Assembly: GCA_020247305.1 (NCBI GenBank)
Contig: JADCJE010000094.1
Span: 25,183-89,182 of the forward strand
DNA: 64,000 nt
DNA from: Phycisphaerales bacterium
GTDB taxonomy: Bacteria > Planctomycetota > UBA1135 > UBA2386
Reading direction: 5' to 3'
Under the pieces are notes generated by a model. It did no database searches, had not been told where the DNA came from, and worked only from the letters and a program-made list of their open reading frames with translations. The position numbers and the translations under genes were made by a program. The stretch's first letter is position 1, and each line of letters starts with the position of its first letter. Below are positions 19,523-27,907 of this stretch, piece by piece.

Positions 19523-21529
19523 TCACAGGTTGCCGATGTTGCCGCGGATGCCGTTCGACGTGATGGTCTCGGCCAGCGAGGCGTTGCCGAGGCAGGCCGA
19601 CTGCATGAACAGCTGGAAGTTGTTCAGGCTCGGCGACGGCGGGATCGTGAACGACCACGTCCGCGACGCGCCCGCGCTGAACCACACGTTGAGCACGTCG
19701 AGGTTGGCGCGCAGCTGGCAGCCCGGCAGGCCCAGCCCGAAGAAGCTCAGGTCGGGCAGGTTCGGGTCGGTCAGGCCGATGATGTCGGCGCCGAGCACCG
19801 TGGCTGCCGGGATGTTGCTCACCGTGAAGTTCCAGTTGGCGGGTGCAGCGCCCTGGACGGGACGGTTCGTCGCGGCCAACGAGAGCGGCAGCACGTCGGT
19901 CGCGCCGAGCGTGAACGGCAGCGAGCCCAGCAGCGTGCGGCTGCCCGGGTCGACGTTCGGGCCGGCCGGCGAGAAGCCGACGAGCCAACCGTTGCCGCCC
20001 GCAGAAATCACGCCGTACGCGTACGTGACGTCACCTGTGCTGGTGACCTGCATCTGCAGCGTGTTGGCGTTGACGGCGGTCGCGGCGCCGCCGGGGACGT
20101 AGTCGTACACACCGTCCCACGTGATCGTCAGCAGCGACGGCGTCTCCTCGACCTTCACCTGGCCGCTGCCAGGGTTGGCCGGGTTGAGGTCATGCCAGCC
20201 GACCGCGTACCAGTCCTGGCTGCCGGCGAGGAAGGTCGCGGCGGTCGGCAGCGTACCGGTGCCGTTGCCCACGGCCTTCGACACGAAGCCGTTCGAGCAG
20301 ACGTTGACGGCCGTGCCCCAGCCGGGCGCCGTGAAGCCGTTGGCGAACGTGTACGTCGTCTGCGAGTCGTCGGTCAGCGCCAGGACCGTGGCGGTCGGGC
20401 CGACCGGCAGCAGCGCGCCGACGCCCGGGAGGACCACCGAACCGATCTGGGTCAGGGCGGTGCCGCCGAGGTTCATCTGGCCGGCGGCGAACAGCTGGTA
20501 GTACGAGGCGAACGAACTGCCGCAGCCCGCGCCGAGCGTCAGGTTCGTCGCGATCGTGCCAACCGGCGGCGACCACTCGTAGGTCAGGCCGTTGGGGATG
20601 ACGTTTGCTGGCGCGACGTTGTTGAACAGCAGGCCCGACGTGTTTGCCGTGCCCGGGGCCGACAGGCTCCAGTCGTCGTTGACGCCCTTCGTGTTGGCCC
20701 GCACGTTGACGTTGGCCGGGAAGGCGTTGGTCGGGCCGCGAAGGCCGACCTGGTGCAGCGCCGTCGTGTTGACGACCGCAGCGCCCGGCGTGCAGTCGCC
20801 GTAGACGCACTGGATCTGGCCGTTCTCCTTCAGCCGGATCTGGAAGTTGAGCTTGGTGCCCGAAGTCGTCGCCAGCGTCGTGCCAAAGCGACGGAAGTTG
20901 CTCCACTGGATGACGAACTCCTGGTTCGGCGACGTGCCGACGAGCTCGGTCCGGATGTCCGACCACGGGCCAAAGGCGGTGATCGCCGTGCCGACGCTGG
21001 TGGCCGTCGCGTTCGCGCTCATCGTGATCGTGTTGCCGGTGATCGACAGCACCGTCGCGCCCGTCGCGATGCCGGCGCCGGTGATCGCATCGCCGACCGC
21101 GATCGGACCGACGAGGTTGACGTTGGTGATCACGTTGCTGCCGAGCGTGCGGTCGCCCGAGGTGACGTAGCCGGCCTGCAGGTCACGGCCGCAGGCGGAG
21201 ACGAAGCCGCCGACCACCGCCGTCGACGACAGGGGCGTGTACGTCGTGCCGGGCGACGTCCCGCCGAACGCGATGTGGCCGTTGGTCTGCACCTGGATCT
21301 GCGTGTACGTCGCGAGGTCGTAGGTGAACGCGAACGGCAACGTCACCGCGTAGGTCACGTCGTCCATCGTGTTCGTGGCCGACGAAGCCGAGACGATCGT
21401 GCCGCCGGTGATCGGCGCGTAGGCGCCGACGGACTGGTTGAAGGTGTAGAACGTGCCGACCTGCGCACTGGCGACGGTGGCGAGCGTGACGGTGGCCGCG
21501 ACGGCGGCGAGGGAACTGCGGTGCTTCAT
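19523..21529 (-). CDS. Large secreted beta-rich protein with planctomycetal C-terminal domain
   Basis: A 668-residue exported protein; the ATG at 21529 is preferred over 21550 because it directly begins the signal peptide (KHRSSLAAVAATVTLATVASAQ). The mature part is rich in Gly, Thr, Asn and Val with almost no Lys, as in surface or extracellular proteins. A segment near 50-135 and another near 350-450 both follow the layout of bacterial cell-surface sandwich domains (PFAFTYDLATYTQIQVQTNG is one). The C-terminus (LPGCQLRANLDV ... SNGIRGNIGNL) matches the family seen in the 17416 gene and the 17081 remnant. The function is unknown. Confidence 0.8.
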   Translation of the reverse strand: MKHRSSLAAVAATVTLATVASAQVGTFYTFNQSVGAYAPITGGTIVSASSATNTMDDVTYAVTLPFAFTYDLATYTQIQVQTNGHIAFGGTSPGTTYTPLSSTAVVGGFVSACGRDLQAGYVTSGDRTLGSNVITNVNLVGPIAVGDAITGAGIATGATVLSITGNTITMSANATATSVGTAITAFGPWSDIRTELVGTSPNQEFVIQWSNFRRFGTTLATTSGTKLNFQIRLKENGQIQCVYGDCTPGAAVVNTTALHQVGLRGPTNAFPANVNVRANTKGVNDDWSLSAPGTANTSGLLFNNVAPANVIPNGLTYEWSPPVGTIATNLTLGAGCGSSFASYYQLFAAGQMNLGGTALTQIGSVVLPGVGALLPVGPTATVLALTDDSQTTYTFANGFTAPGWGTAVNVCSNGFVSKAVGNGTGTLPTAATFLAGSQDWYAVGWHDLNPANPGSGQVKVEETPSLLTITWDGVYDYVPGGAATAVNANTLQMQVTSTGDVTYAYGVISAGGNGWLVGFSPAGPNVDPGSRTLLGSLPFTLGATDVLPLSLAATNRPVQGAAPANWNFTVSNIPAATVLGADIIGLTDPNLPDLSFFGLGLPGCQLRANLDVLNVWFSAGASRTWSFTIPPSPSLNNFQLFMQSACLGNASLAETITSNGIRGNIGNL

Positions 21530-21927
21530 GGTTGGTTGCGATGCAAACAATCTGGATGCGCGGCCGAGGGTCGACCGCGACCGCGCCGCTCACACCCGGG
21601 GGGATCGGTGCAAGCAACGCATCCTAGATGATCGTTGGACGCACGGGAGACTACCCCGGTTCCGCGCTTCCGTCGGCATCATCCGCGCGCGGGCAAACCG
21701 CTGCGCAGCGATTTGCGGATGTGCGTTATCAACAGCGCAGCCGGCGGTTCGGCGCATACAACCCATGTGGAGGCCGTCCCGCTGCCCAGCGGCCGCGGCG
21801 CGCCCACGCGGCGAGGATGCGTGCGGGGTTCCGTCGCAACGCGCGCCGCCGTGTCGCTCACTTCCCGACGGCCGCACGCACGGCACATGCCATGGCGCCG
21901 CCGCCGTCGCGGACCGACGATGCCACG
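21530..21927. other. Intergenic region, about 400 bp, no gene recognised
   Basis: This spacer lies between two divergent genes. Plus-strand frames are open from 21628 but begin with Arg/Ala-rich sequence typical of spurious GC-rich frames, and nothing resembles a known protein. It must contain the promoters of both secreted-protein genes; no convincing -35/-10 pair was found. Confidence 0.5.
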
Positions 21928-22326
21928 ATGGTGCCGCACAACCTGCTTCTGGCTGCCCTCGCCTTGCTCATGACCACGCCATCCTGCCCACCCCCCGGTG
22001 TCGCCGCTCCCGGCCAACTCGCCCACACCGTCTACTTCTGGCTGAAGCCCGATGTGCCGTCGGACACGGCCGCCGAGATGATCGCGTTCTACCGCGGCGA
22101 AGTGACGCCGCTGCCGGGCGTCGTCAGCGTGCTGGTCGGCGAAGCACGCCGCGTCGAGACCCCGCGCGCCGTGGTCGACGCGACCTACACGCTCGGCGTG
22201 ACGACGGTGTTCGCGACGGCCGCCGACGAAGACGTCTGGCAGACGCACCCGGTGCACGAACGCTTCCTCGCCCGCTTCGGGCACTGCTTCGACAAGGTGC
22301 AGGTCTACGACACCGTGGCGCGGTGA
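21928..22326 (+). CDS. Dabb-domain (stress-responsive A/B barrel) protein, probably exported
   Basis: A 132-residue protein. The chosen ATG (21928) precedes a hydrophobic stretch (LLLAALALLMTT) that looks like a signal peptide; a Cys at about residue 20 could be lipid-modified, but the lipobox is poor. Residues 32-130 match the Dabb fold: HTVYFWLKPD opens the first strand, then a Val-rich strand (VVSVLVGE), and the domain ends HPVHERFLARF with a final strand KVQVYDTV. Dabb domains form dimeric alpha/beta barrels and have varied or unknown roles. The frame extends upstream to 21628 without support. Confidence 0.75.
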   Translation: MVPHNLLLAALALLMTTPSCPPPGVAAPGQLAHTVYFWLKPDVPSDTAAEMIAFYRGEVTPLPGVVSVLVGEARRVETPRAVVDATYTLGVTTVFATAADEDVWQTHPVHERFLARFGHCFDKVQVYDTVAR

Positions 22327-22334
22327 ACGGGCAG

Positions 22335-22506
22335 GTAGGAGCCTGCGTCACGGCACGCGCGTCGATCCGACGCGCGGATTCGCGTCCGGGGCGAAGCGGA
22401 CGACCGCAGGCGAATCGGCGGATTTGCCGAAGCTCGGCCGCGTGCCCCCGGCCGCGAAGGCGCGCGTCCGGCGGGGTGGCCTTTCGTGGCGCAGGCTCCC
22501 CGTGGC
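22335..22506 (+). repeat. Dispersed MITE-like element, copy 2
   Basis: The left terminal inverted repeat, 22335-22352 (GTAGGAGCCTGCGTCACG), matches the inverse of the element's right end at 15 of 18 positions. The hairpin 22356-22364 with 22368-22376 is a perfect 9-bp stem around ATC. Relative to copy 1 it has C to T on the left arm and G to A at the paired position. The second hairpin, 22409-22416 with 22421-22428, keeps pairing through one G-T. The right end is multiplied in tandem (see 22485-22564). It lies 8 bp after a stop codon and near a tRNA gene. Confidence 0.8.
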
Positions 22507-22564
22507 GCAGGCTCCCTCGTGGCGCAGAGTCCTCGTGGCGCAGAGTCCTCGTGGCGCAGAGTCC
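22485..22564 (+). repeat. Five tandem copies of the element's terminal unit
   Basis: Units start at 22485, 22501, 22518, 22534 and 22550, each 15-17 bases and beginning CGTGGCGCAG, followed by GCTCC or AGTCC variants. The last unit is 57 bases from the 3' end of the tRNA gene. The terminal inverted repeat of the dispersed element has been amplified here, and no CTAG end remains. Confidence 0.85.
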
Positions 22565-22620
22565 GCGCCCACCATCGCCTCGACCGCAGCAACACGCCGC
22601 GGGAGACCGGGAAGGAAAAC

Positions 22621-22697
<77 letters not shown>

Positions 22698-23195
22698 ACC
22701 GGGCGATGCACGGCCTTTCGGCCGTAGATCGGACGGAAGAGGTTAGCGAAGCCGAGGCGCTGGGTCAAGTTTGCGTCCAGCGCATTCCTGCGCGACGGCG
22801 ACGCCGACGGCCGCGGACCGCTCCCACCGGCAAACAGTCGGGTCGCAATCCGGGACGCGGTGTGCCGACGCCGGCGGCAGCCTCGGGCCACACCGACCGG
22901 CGTGTCCTTGCGTGCGGGCTACGGCATGGGCCGCGGCGGGCTGCCGACGGCCGCCGCGCGCCGACGACCGCCCGCCGCCGCGCAACGACCCGCGACCGGC
23001 CGCGGCGGGGCTCAACTCGGCTCCGCCGCGCGCATGCTGCCGCGACCGCGGCGAGGCCGCGCAGCGCATCTCGCGCCGGGCCAGGGCGCGCCCAACCGCG
23101 CCAGCGACGGTGCAGTCGGCGTCGCCGCGGGCTAGCCTGCAGCGACGCGCGACCGCCGCACCGCGCCGCCACGCCGTAGCACCGCCGCACTCCGC
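22698..23195. other. Intergenic region, about 500 bp upstream of mgtE, nothing recognised
   Basis: Very GC-rich sequence, with frames in both directions that have Arg/Ala/Pro composition and no recognisable protein. I looked for a magnesium riboswitch ahead of mgtE and saw no convincing M-box pattern. It should contain the tRNA promoter on minus and the mgtE promoter on plus. Confidence 0.5.
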
Positions 23196-24578
23196 ATGCG
23201 CTACATGCTGCTCATCCCCGAGATCCGCGAGTTGCTCGCCGAGGGCAACACGCCGGACCTCGTGTCGGTGCTCCAGGAGATGCACCCGACGGACGCCGCT
23301 GCCGTGCTGAGCGCGCTGACCGTCGCCGAGATCGCGCAGATCCTCGCGCTCATGCCGCCGGAATTCGAGCGCGACGTGTTCGGCTACCTGGAGCCCGACG
23401 TGCAGGAGGAGTACGTCGCCGGCGCCGGCCGCGAGCGCGTGCAGCAGGCGCTGCAGTCGATGCTCAGCGACGACCGCGCCGAGTTCCTCGAACGCATCGA
23501 GCCGCGCGTCCGCGACCACCTGATCACCATGCTGCCGACGGCGGCGCGCGAGGACCTCAAGCGCCGCGGCACGTTCCGCGACGACCAGGTCGGCGCGTTC
23601 CTCAGCACCGACTACGCGGTGCTGCACCCCAACCTGACGGCGCGCGCGGCGATCCTCGAACTGCGCCGCCAAGCGCCGAGCAGGGAGACGATCTACTACA
23701 GCTACGTGCTCGACCGCGCCGGCAAGCTGGTCGGCTTCGTGTCGCTGCGCGACCTGATCCTCGCCGACGAAGGCCGGCTCGTCGGCGACGTGATGAAGAC
23801 CGACCTCGTGTCGGTCTCGGCCGAGGCCGACCAGGAAGAAGCCGCGCGCGTCATCCGCGACTACGACCTCATCGCGCTGCCCGTCGTCGACGGCGCCGGC
23901 CGCCTCGTCGGCATCGTCACCCACGACGACGCCGCCGACATCGTCGAGGAGGAGGCGCAGGAGGACTTCGAGAAGATGGCCGGCGTCACCGGCCACGGCG
24001 TCGAGATCGGCGAGTACGACTACCTGGAGGAGCCGGTGCTGCGGCAGGTCCGCCGCCGCGCGCCGGTGCTGTGCGTGCTGGCGCTGTTCTGGGTGGTCAC
24101 CTCGACCGTCATCCAGGGCTTCGAGGAGTCGCTGAACAAGGGCCTGCTGCTCGCGCTGCTGCCGATGGTGATGGCGACCGGCGGCATGGTCGGCACCCAG
24201 GCGAGCGCGCTGGTGATCCGCGCGCTGACCGTCGGCGACCTCGGCGTGCGCCACCTGCCCACCGTGGTCTGGAAGGAACTGCGCGTCGCCGGCCTGATGG
24301 CGGCGCTGCTCGGGCTGATCGCCTTCGTCAACTCGCTGCTGGTCGGCAGCGCCGCGGCGCGCCCCGACCCGCTCGCCGCGGTGATGCTCGCCGGCGGTGT
24401 CATCGGCGTCGCCATGGTCGGCCACGTCGTCTCGGCCGCGCTGCTCGGCGCACTGACGCCGATCGTGGTCAAGAAGCTGCGCGGCGACCCGGCGATGATC
24501 AGCACCCCAGCCGTCACCGCGATCGCCGACCTGACCGGCGCGGCGATCTACCTCGTGCTGGTGACGACGCTGCTGTGA
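23196..24578 (+). CDS. mgtE: Magnesium transporter MgtE
   Basis: A 460-residue protein of normal MgtE length. The N-terminal helical superhelix domain (about 10-130, with ADAAAVLSAL-type repeats) is followed by a CBS pair (about 135-260) that senses cytoplasmic magnesium. Five membrane helices run from about 285 to 460, with the conserved VGTQASALVIRAL segment in the pore region. MgtE is a dimeric inner-membrane magnesium channel closed by the ion at high concentration. A downstream aldo/keto reductase gene begins 28 bp after the stop, on the same strand. Confidence 0.95.
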   Translation: MRYMLLIPEIRELLAEGNTPDLVSVLQEMHPTDAAAVLSALTVAEIAQILALMPPEFERDVFGYLEPDVQEEYVAGAGRERVQQALQSMLSDDRAEFLERIEPRVRDHLITMLPTAAREDLKRRGTFRDDQVGAFLSTDYAVLHPNLTARAAILELRRQAPSRETIYYSYVLDRAGKLVGFVSLRDLILADEGRLVGDVMKTDLVSVSAEADQEEAARVIRDYDLIALPVVDGAGRLVGIVTHDDAADIVEEEAQEDFEKMAGVTGHGVEIGEYDYLEEPVLRQVRRRAPVLCVLALFWVVTSTVIQGFEESLNKGLLLALLPMVMATGGMVGTQASALVIRALTVGDLGVRHLPTVVWKELRVAGLMAALLGLIAFVNSLLVGSAAARPDPLAAVMLAGGVIGVAMVGHVVSAALLGALTPIVVKKLRGDPAMISTPAVTAIADLTGAAIYLVLVTTLL

Positions 24579-24606
24579 CCGCGCGCAGACTCCGGGCAGG
24601 TGCGCG

Positions 24607-25539
24607 ATGAGGTTCGCGCCGCGCCGAGCCCTCGGTCGCACCGGCTTCGTCGCCAGCCGCCTCGGCATCGGCGACCTCGCCGACCGCGCGGTGCCGTTCG
24701 AGCAGTGCGTGGCGACGCTCGGGCGCGCGCTCGTCGCCGGCTGCAACGTCGTCGACACGGCGCCCAACTACGAGGACGGCTACGGCGAACGCATCGTCGG
24801 CGAGGCCCTGCGCCGCTCAGGCCGCCGCGACGCGACGTTCCTGATCGACAAGGTCGACGACCTGCGCGCGCCGGTCGCGCCGCAGGTGCTGGGCAGCCTG
24901 CAGCGGCTCGGCCTGCCGTGCGTCGACCTGTTCGCCTTCCATGCCTGCTCGACGCCGGCCGACCTCAAAGCACTGCTGGCCCCCGGCGGCGGCTTCGACC
25001 AGCTGCGCGCGGAGGTCGCCGCGGGGCGCGCGCGCTTCTGCGGCCTCAGCAGCCACGATCCCGACGTGCTGCGCGCAGCGCTGCACGCCGGCGCGTGCGA
25101 CGTCGTGATGTTCCCGATCGGGCCGTTCGCGGACCCGCGCTACGAAGCCGACGTGCTGCCGCTGGCGCGCGCACGCGGCGTCGGCACGGTGTGCTTCAAG
25201 ACCTTCGGCGCCGGCAAGCTGCTCGGCGACACCGAGGGCTACCAGCGGCCGCTGCAGCAGCGGCCGCGCGGCAAGGCGAGCAGCGGCGGCAGCGACGATG
25301 GGGACAGGGCGACGCGGTTGCCGCGGCTGAGCGTCGCGCAGTGCGTGCGCTACACGCTGACGATCGATCCGGACGTCGCCCTGCTCGGGCTGTCGTTCCC
25401 CAACGAGCAGGACGCCGCGTGGGCAGCCGCAGCGGCGTTCGCACCGATGGACGCCGCCGAGCTCGCGGCGACGCGGACGGCGGCAGCGGCGGCGATCGCC
25501 GGCAAGGGCGACGTCTGGTGGAACCCGCACGGCGCGTGA
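24607..25539 (+). CDS. Aldo/keto reductase family oxidoreductase
   Basis: A 310-residue protein with the complete catalytic tetrad in order: D50 and Y55 (VVDTAPNYEDGYG), K82 (LIDKVDD) and H112 (FAFHAC). The fold should be a TIM barrel using NADPH to reduce aldehydes or ketones. A hydrophilic insert rich in Gly, Ser and Arg (about 222-238) interrupts the later part of the barrel. The substrate is unknown. The gene follows mgtE by 28 bp and converges with feoB. Confidence 0.85.
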   Translation: MRFAPRRALGRTGFVASRLGIGDLADRAVPFEQCVATLGRALVAGCNVVDTAPNYEDGYGERIVGEALRRSGRRDATFLIDKVDDLRAPVAPQVLGSLQRLGLPCVDLFAFHACSTPADLKALLAPGGGFDQLRAEVAAGRARFCGLSSHDPDVLRAALHAGACDVVMFPIGPFADPRYEADVLPLARARGVGTVCFKTFGAGKLLGDTEGYQRPLQQRPRGKASSGGSDDGDRATRLPRLSVAQCVRYTLTIDPDVALLGLSFPNEQDAAWAAAAAFAPMDAAELAATRTAAAAAIAGKGDVWWNPHGA

Positions 25540-25555
25540 GCCGCGGCGTCCGCGT

Positions 25556-27475
25556 TCAGCTGAGCAGCGCGCGGCCGATCTGCTGGATGGCGACGGCGAC
25601 CAGCCACGCGAGCGCCGTCATGTACGCGAAGGTGAACAGCGGCCACCGCCACGAGTGGGTCTCGCGGCGGATCGCCGCGAGCGTGCCGACGCACTGACTG
25701 CACAGCGCGAAGAACGCCATCACCGCCAGCGCCGTCAGGGCGTCGAGCGTCGGGCGGCCGTCGGGGCCGAGGGTGCTGCGCAGCGACGCCGCCAGCCGTT
25801 CGTCCGGCGCGTCGGCCGAGGCCTCGACCTCGCCGAGGCTGTACAGGGTGCCGAGCGTCGGCACGACCAACTCGCGCGCCGGGAACGCCGCCAGCACGCC
25901 GACGGTCATGCGCCAGTCGAAGCCCGCCGGCGCGAACACCGGCTGCGCCGCCTTGCCCGCGCGCGCGAGCCAACTCTGCTCCAGGTAGGCGGCGGCCTCC
26001 TCGGCGTCGAGCTGGGCGCGGCGCGCGGCGCCGGCCTCCCCCGCCGGAGCGGCGGCGCGCAGCGTGGCGAAGCGCTCGCCGATCGCCGCCGGCCGCGGGA
26101 AGTAGCCGAGCGCCCAGACGACGACCGTGGCGACGAGGATGACCGACCCGGCGGTACGCAGGAACGAGCGCACCGCGTAGCCGGTGTGCGCGGCCACCAG
26201 CCGCAGCTGCGGCCACTGGTACGTGGGCAACTCCATGACCAGCAGCGAACCGCCGCCGCGCAGCGCCGTCCGGCGCAGAACGAGAGCCACGGCGACGGCG
26301 ACGACGAGGCCGAGCGCGTAGAGCAGGAACAACAGCAGGCCAGCCTGCTGCGGCGGGAAGAAGGCCGCCAGCATCACGACGTACACCGGCAGGCGCGCCG
26401 AGCAGCTCATCAGCGGCGCGGTCACGATCGTGGCAAGGCGGTCGCGTTCGTCGCCGAGGATGCGCGCGGCGACGATGCCGGGGATCGCGCAGGCGAAGCT
26501 GCTGGTCAGCGGCACGAAGCTCTTGCCCGAGAGCCCCACCTTGCGCAGCGGCTGATCGAGCAGGAACACCGCGCGGGCCATGTAGCCGCTCGCCTCGACG
26601 ACGGTGACGAAGGCGTACAGCAGCGCGATCTGCGGCACGAACACCAGCGAACTGCCGACGCCGTTGACCATGCCGTCGACGAGGAAGCTGCGCAGCGCCT
26701 CGTGGGCCACGAGGCCGCCGACGACGCCGCCGAACCAGTCCTGCGCGGCCTCGATCCAGCCGATCGCCGGATCGGCGACCACGAACACGAGCTGGAACAT
26801 CGCCACCATCACCGCGACGAGCGCGATCGGGCCGCACACCGGGTGCAGCAGCCAGCGGTCGATCGCATCGGTGGCAGAACGCGCGATGACGCGCGGCAGG
26901 ACGGCGGCTGGACTGGCGGCGGGGCCGTCGCCCCGGTCGACCAGCGCGCGTTCGGAGCCGCCGATCTCGGCGGCCGCGAGCAGCGCGCGCAGCGCCGCAG
27001 CGCCAGCGCCGGTCCGCCCGTCGACGACCACGAGCGGAAGTCCAATGGCCAGTTGCAGGCGGGCCGTGTCGACGGGGAATCCCTCGCTTGCGGCGACGTC
27101 GGTCTTGGTCAGCGCGACGACGAGCGGGCGACCAAGCCGCCGCAACTGCCGGAGGAACGCCAACTCGACCGCGAGCTTGCTGGCGTCGAGCACCGCGCAC
27201 AGCAGATCCGGGGCCGGACCGGCGCGCCCCTGCAGCGCGTCGAGCGCCGCCTGCTCGTCGCTGCTCTGCGCCTGCAGGCTGGCGAGTCCCGGCAAGTCGA
27301 CGACGCACAGCCGCACGCCGCCTTCGACGACGTCGCTGGCGACGCATTCGACCGACGAACCGGGGAAGTTGACCGGCCGCTGCAGCGTGCCGGTGAGGTG
27401 CATCAACAGCGAGGTCTTGCCGGCGTTGGCCCGACCGACGAGCGCGATCCTGCGCGCGGCAGCAGCGCCGGTCAT
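25556..27475 (-). CDS. feoB: Ferrous iron transporter FeoB
   Basis: A 639-residue protein, slightly shorter than typical FeoB. The frame is open far upstream but the ATG at 27475 overlaps the feoA stop (ATGA) and starts just before the G domain. The P-loop is GRANAGKTS (14-22), G3 is DLPG and G4 is TKTD rather than the usual NKxD. The membrane part (about 215-639) contains the two Gate motifs: GLSGKSFVPL with SSFACAIPG, and a second domain with FPARELVVPTLG. FeoB moves Fe(II) across the inner membrane. No FeoC gene follows; the next gene is convergent. Confidence 0.93.
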   Translation of the reverse strand: MTGAAAARRIALVGRANAGKTSLLMHLTGTLQRPVNFPGSSVECVASDVVEGGVRLCVVDLPGLASLQAQSSDEQAALDALQGRAGPAPDLLCAVLDASKLAVELAFLRQLRRLGRPLVVALTKTDVAASEGFPVDTARLQLAIGLPLVVVDGRTGAGAAALRALLAAAEIGGSERALVDRGDGPAASPAAVLPRVIARSATDAIDRWLLHPVCGPIALVAVMVAMFQLVFVVADPAIGWIEAAQDWFGGVVGGLVAHEALRSFLVDGMVNGVGSSLVFVPQIALLYAFVTVVEASGYMARAVFLLDQPLRKVGLSGKSFVPLTSSFACAIPGIVAARILGDERDRLATIVTAPLMSCSARLPVYVVMLAAFFPPQQAGLLLFLLYALGLVVAVAVALVLRRTALRGGGSLLVMELPTYQWPQLRLVAAHTGYAVRSFLRTAGSVILVATVVVWALGYFPRPAAIGERFATLRAAAPAGEAGAARRAQLDAEEAAAYLEQSWLARAGKAAQPVFAPAGFDWRMTVGVLAAFPARELVVPTLGTLYSLGEVEASADAPDERLAASLRSTLGPDGRPTLDALTALAVMAFFALCSQCVGTLAAIRRETHSWRWPLFTFAYMTALAWLVAVAIQQIGRALLS

Positions 27476-27732
27476 GGGACGACCACCTCGGCGACTTCGA
27501 CGCGCGCCGCCTCCTCGCGGCGCAGCGCCAGCCGGAACCCGTGCACGCGCACCAGCAACGGTCCGCCGAACGGCGCGCGCGCGAGCGCTTCGACCGGGGC
27601 CCCGGGCCACAGGCCGCTGGCCCGCAGGCGTTCGGCCAGCGAGTCGTCGCCCAGCACGCCGACGACGACGGCCCTCGCTCCGCGAGCGATGGCGGACAAC
27701 GGCTGGCGGGCGGCGGAAGGTGCGGCGGGCAT
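27472..27732 (-). CDS. feoA: FeoA-type SH3-like protein of the Feo system
   Basis: About 86 residues, a normal FeoA length, with the pattern LGDDSLAERLRASGLWPGAPVEAL followed by a beta strand that ends LRREEAARVEV. FeoA is a small cytoplasmic SH3-fold protein needed for FeoB activity. The stop overlaps the feoB start by four bases. An alternative start at 27753 would add seven residues. The reading frame also runs far upstream, overlapping pnp antisense, which is not credible. Confidence 0.88.
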   Translation of the reverse strand: MPAAPSAARQPLSAIARGARAVVVGVLGDDSLAERLRASGLWPGAPVEALARAPFGGPLLVRVHGFRLALRREEAARVEVAEVVVP

Positions 27733-27907
27733 CTTGTTGCGACCCAATCTCATTAAGGCATCCGGCCAGCGGAAGCCAGCCGAAAAGCGGCCCGGGCACG
27801 CCACCGTCCGCCCGAACGCCGGGGCATTGCGCTCGCCAACGAGCCGTTGGTCCGCCGCCGGCGCTGCAGGGTTGCCGCGCCGCCGCCGATCCCGACACTG
27901 CCGCCCC
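27733..27907. promoter_or_regulatory. Divergent feoAB / pnp intergenic region with an AT-richer patch
   Basis: A 175-bp spacer between the feoA and pnp starts. At 27730-27757 there is a comparatively AT-rich stretch (core CCAATCTCATTAAGG) immediately upstream of feoA, rare in this GC-rich window and a plausible site for a metal-responsive regulator. The match to a Fur box is poor, so the assignment is only positional. Confidence 0.3.

Noticed and set aside
22698..23195. A magnesium riboswitch (M-box) ahead of mgtE.
   Set aside because: No matching conserved pattern was seen in the leader; a covariance search would be needed.
27730..27757. A Fur box upstream of feoA.
   Set aside because: The AT-richer patch lacks the inverted GATAAT-type repeats; kept only as a weak regulatory region.
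25655..27907. A continuous 2.2-kb extension of the pnp frame upstream of its start.
   Set aside because: It runs antisense through feoB and feoA and contains no PNPase sequence; homology begins at the ATG at 27908.
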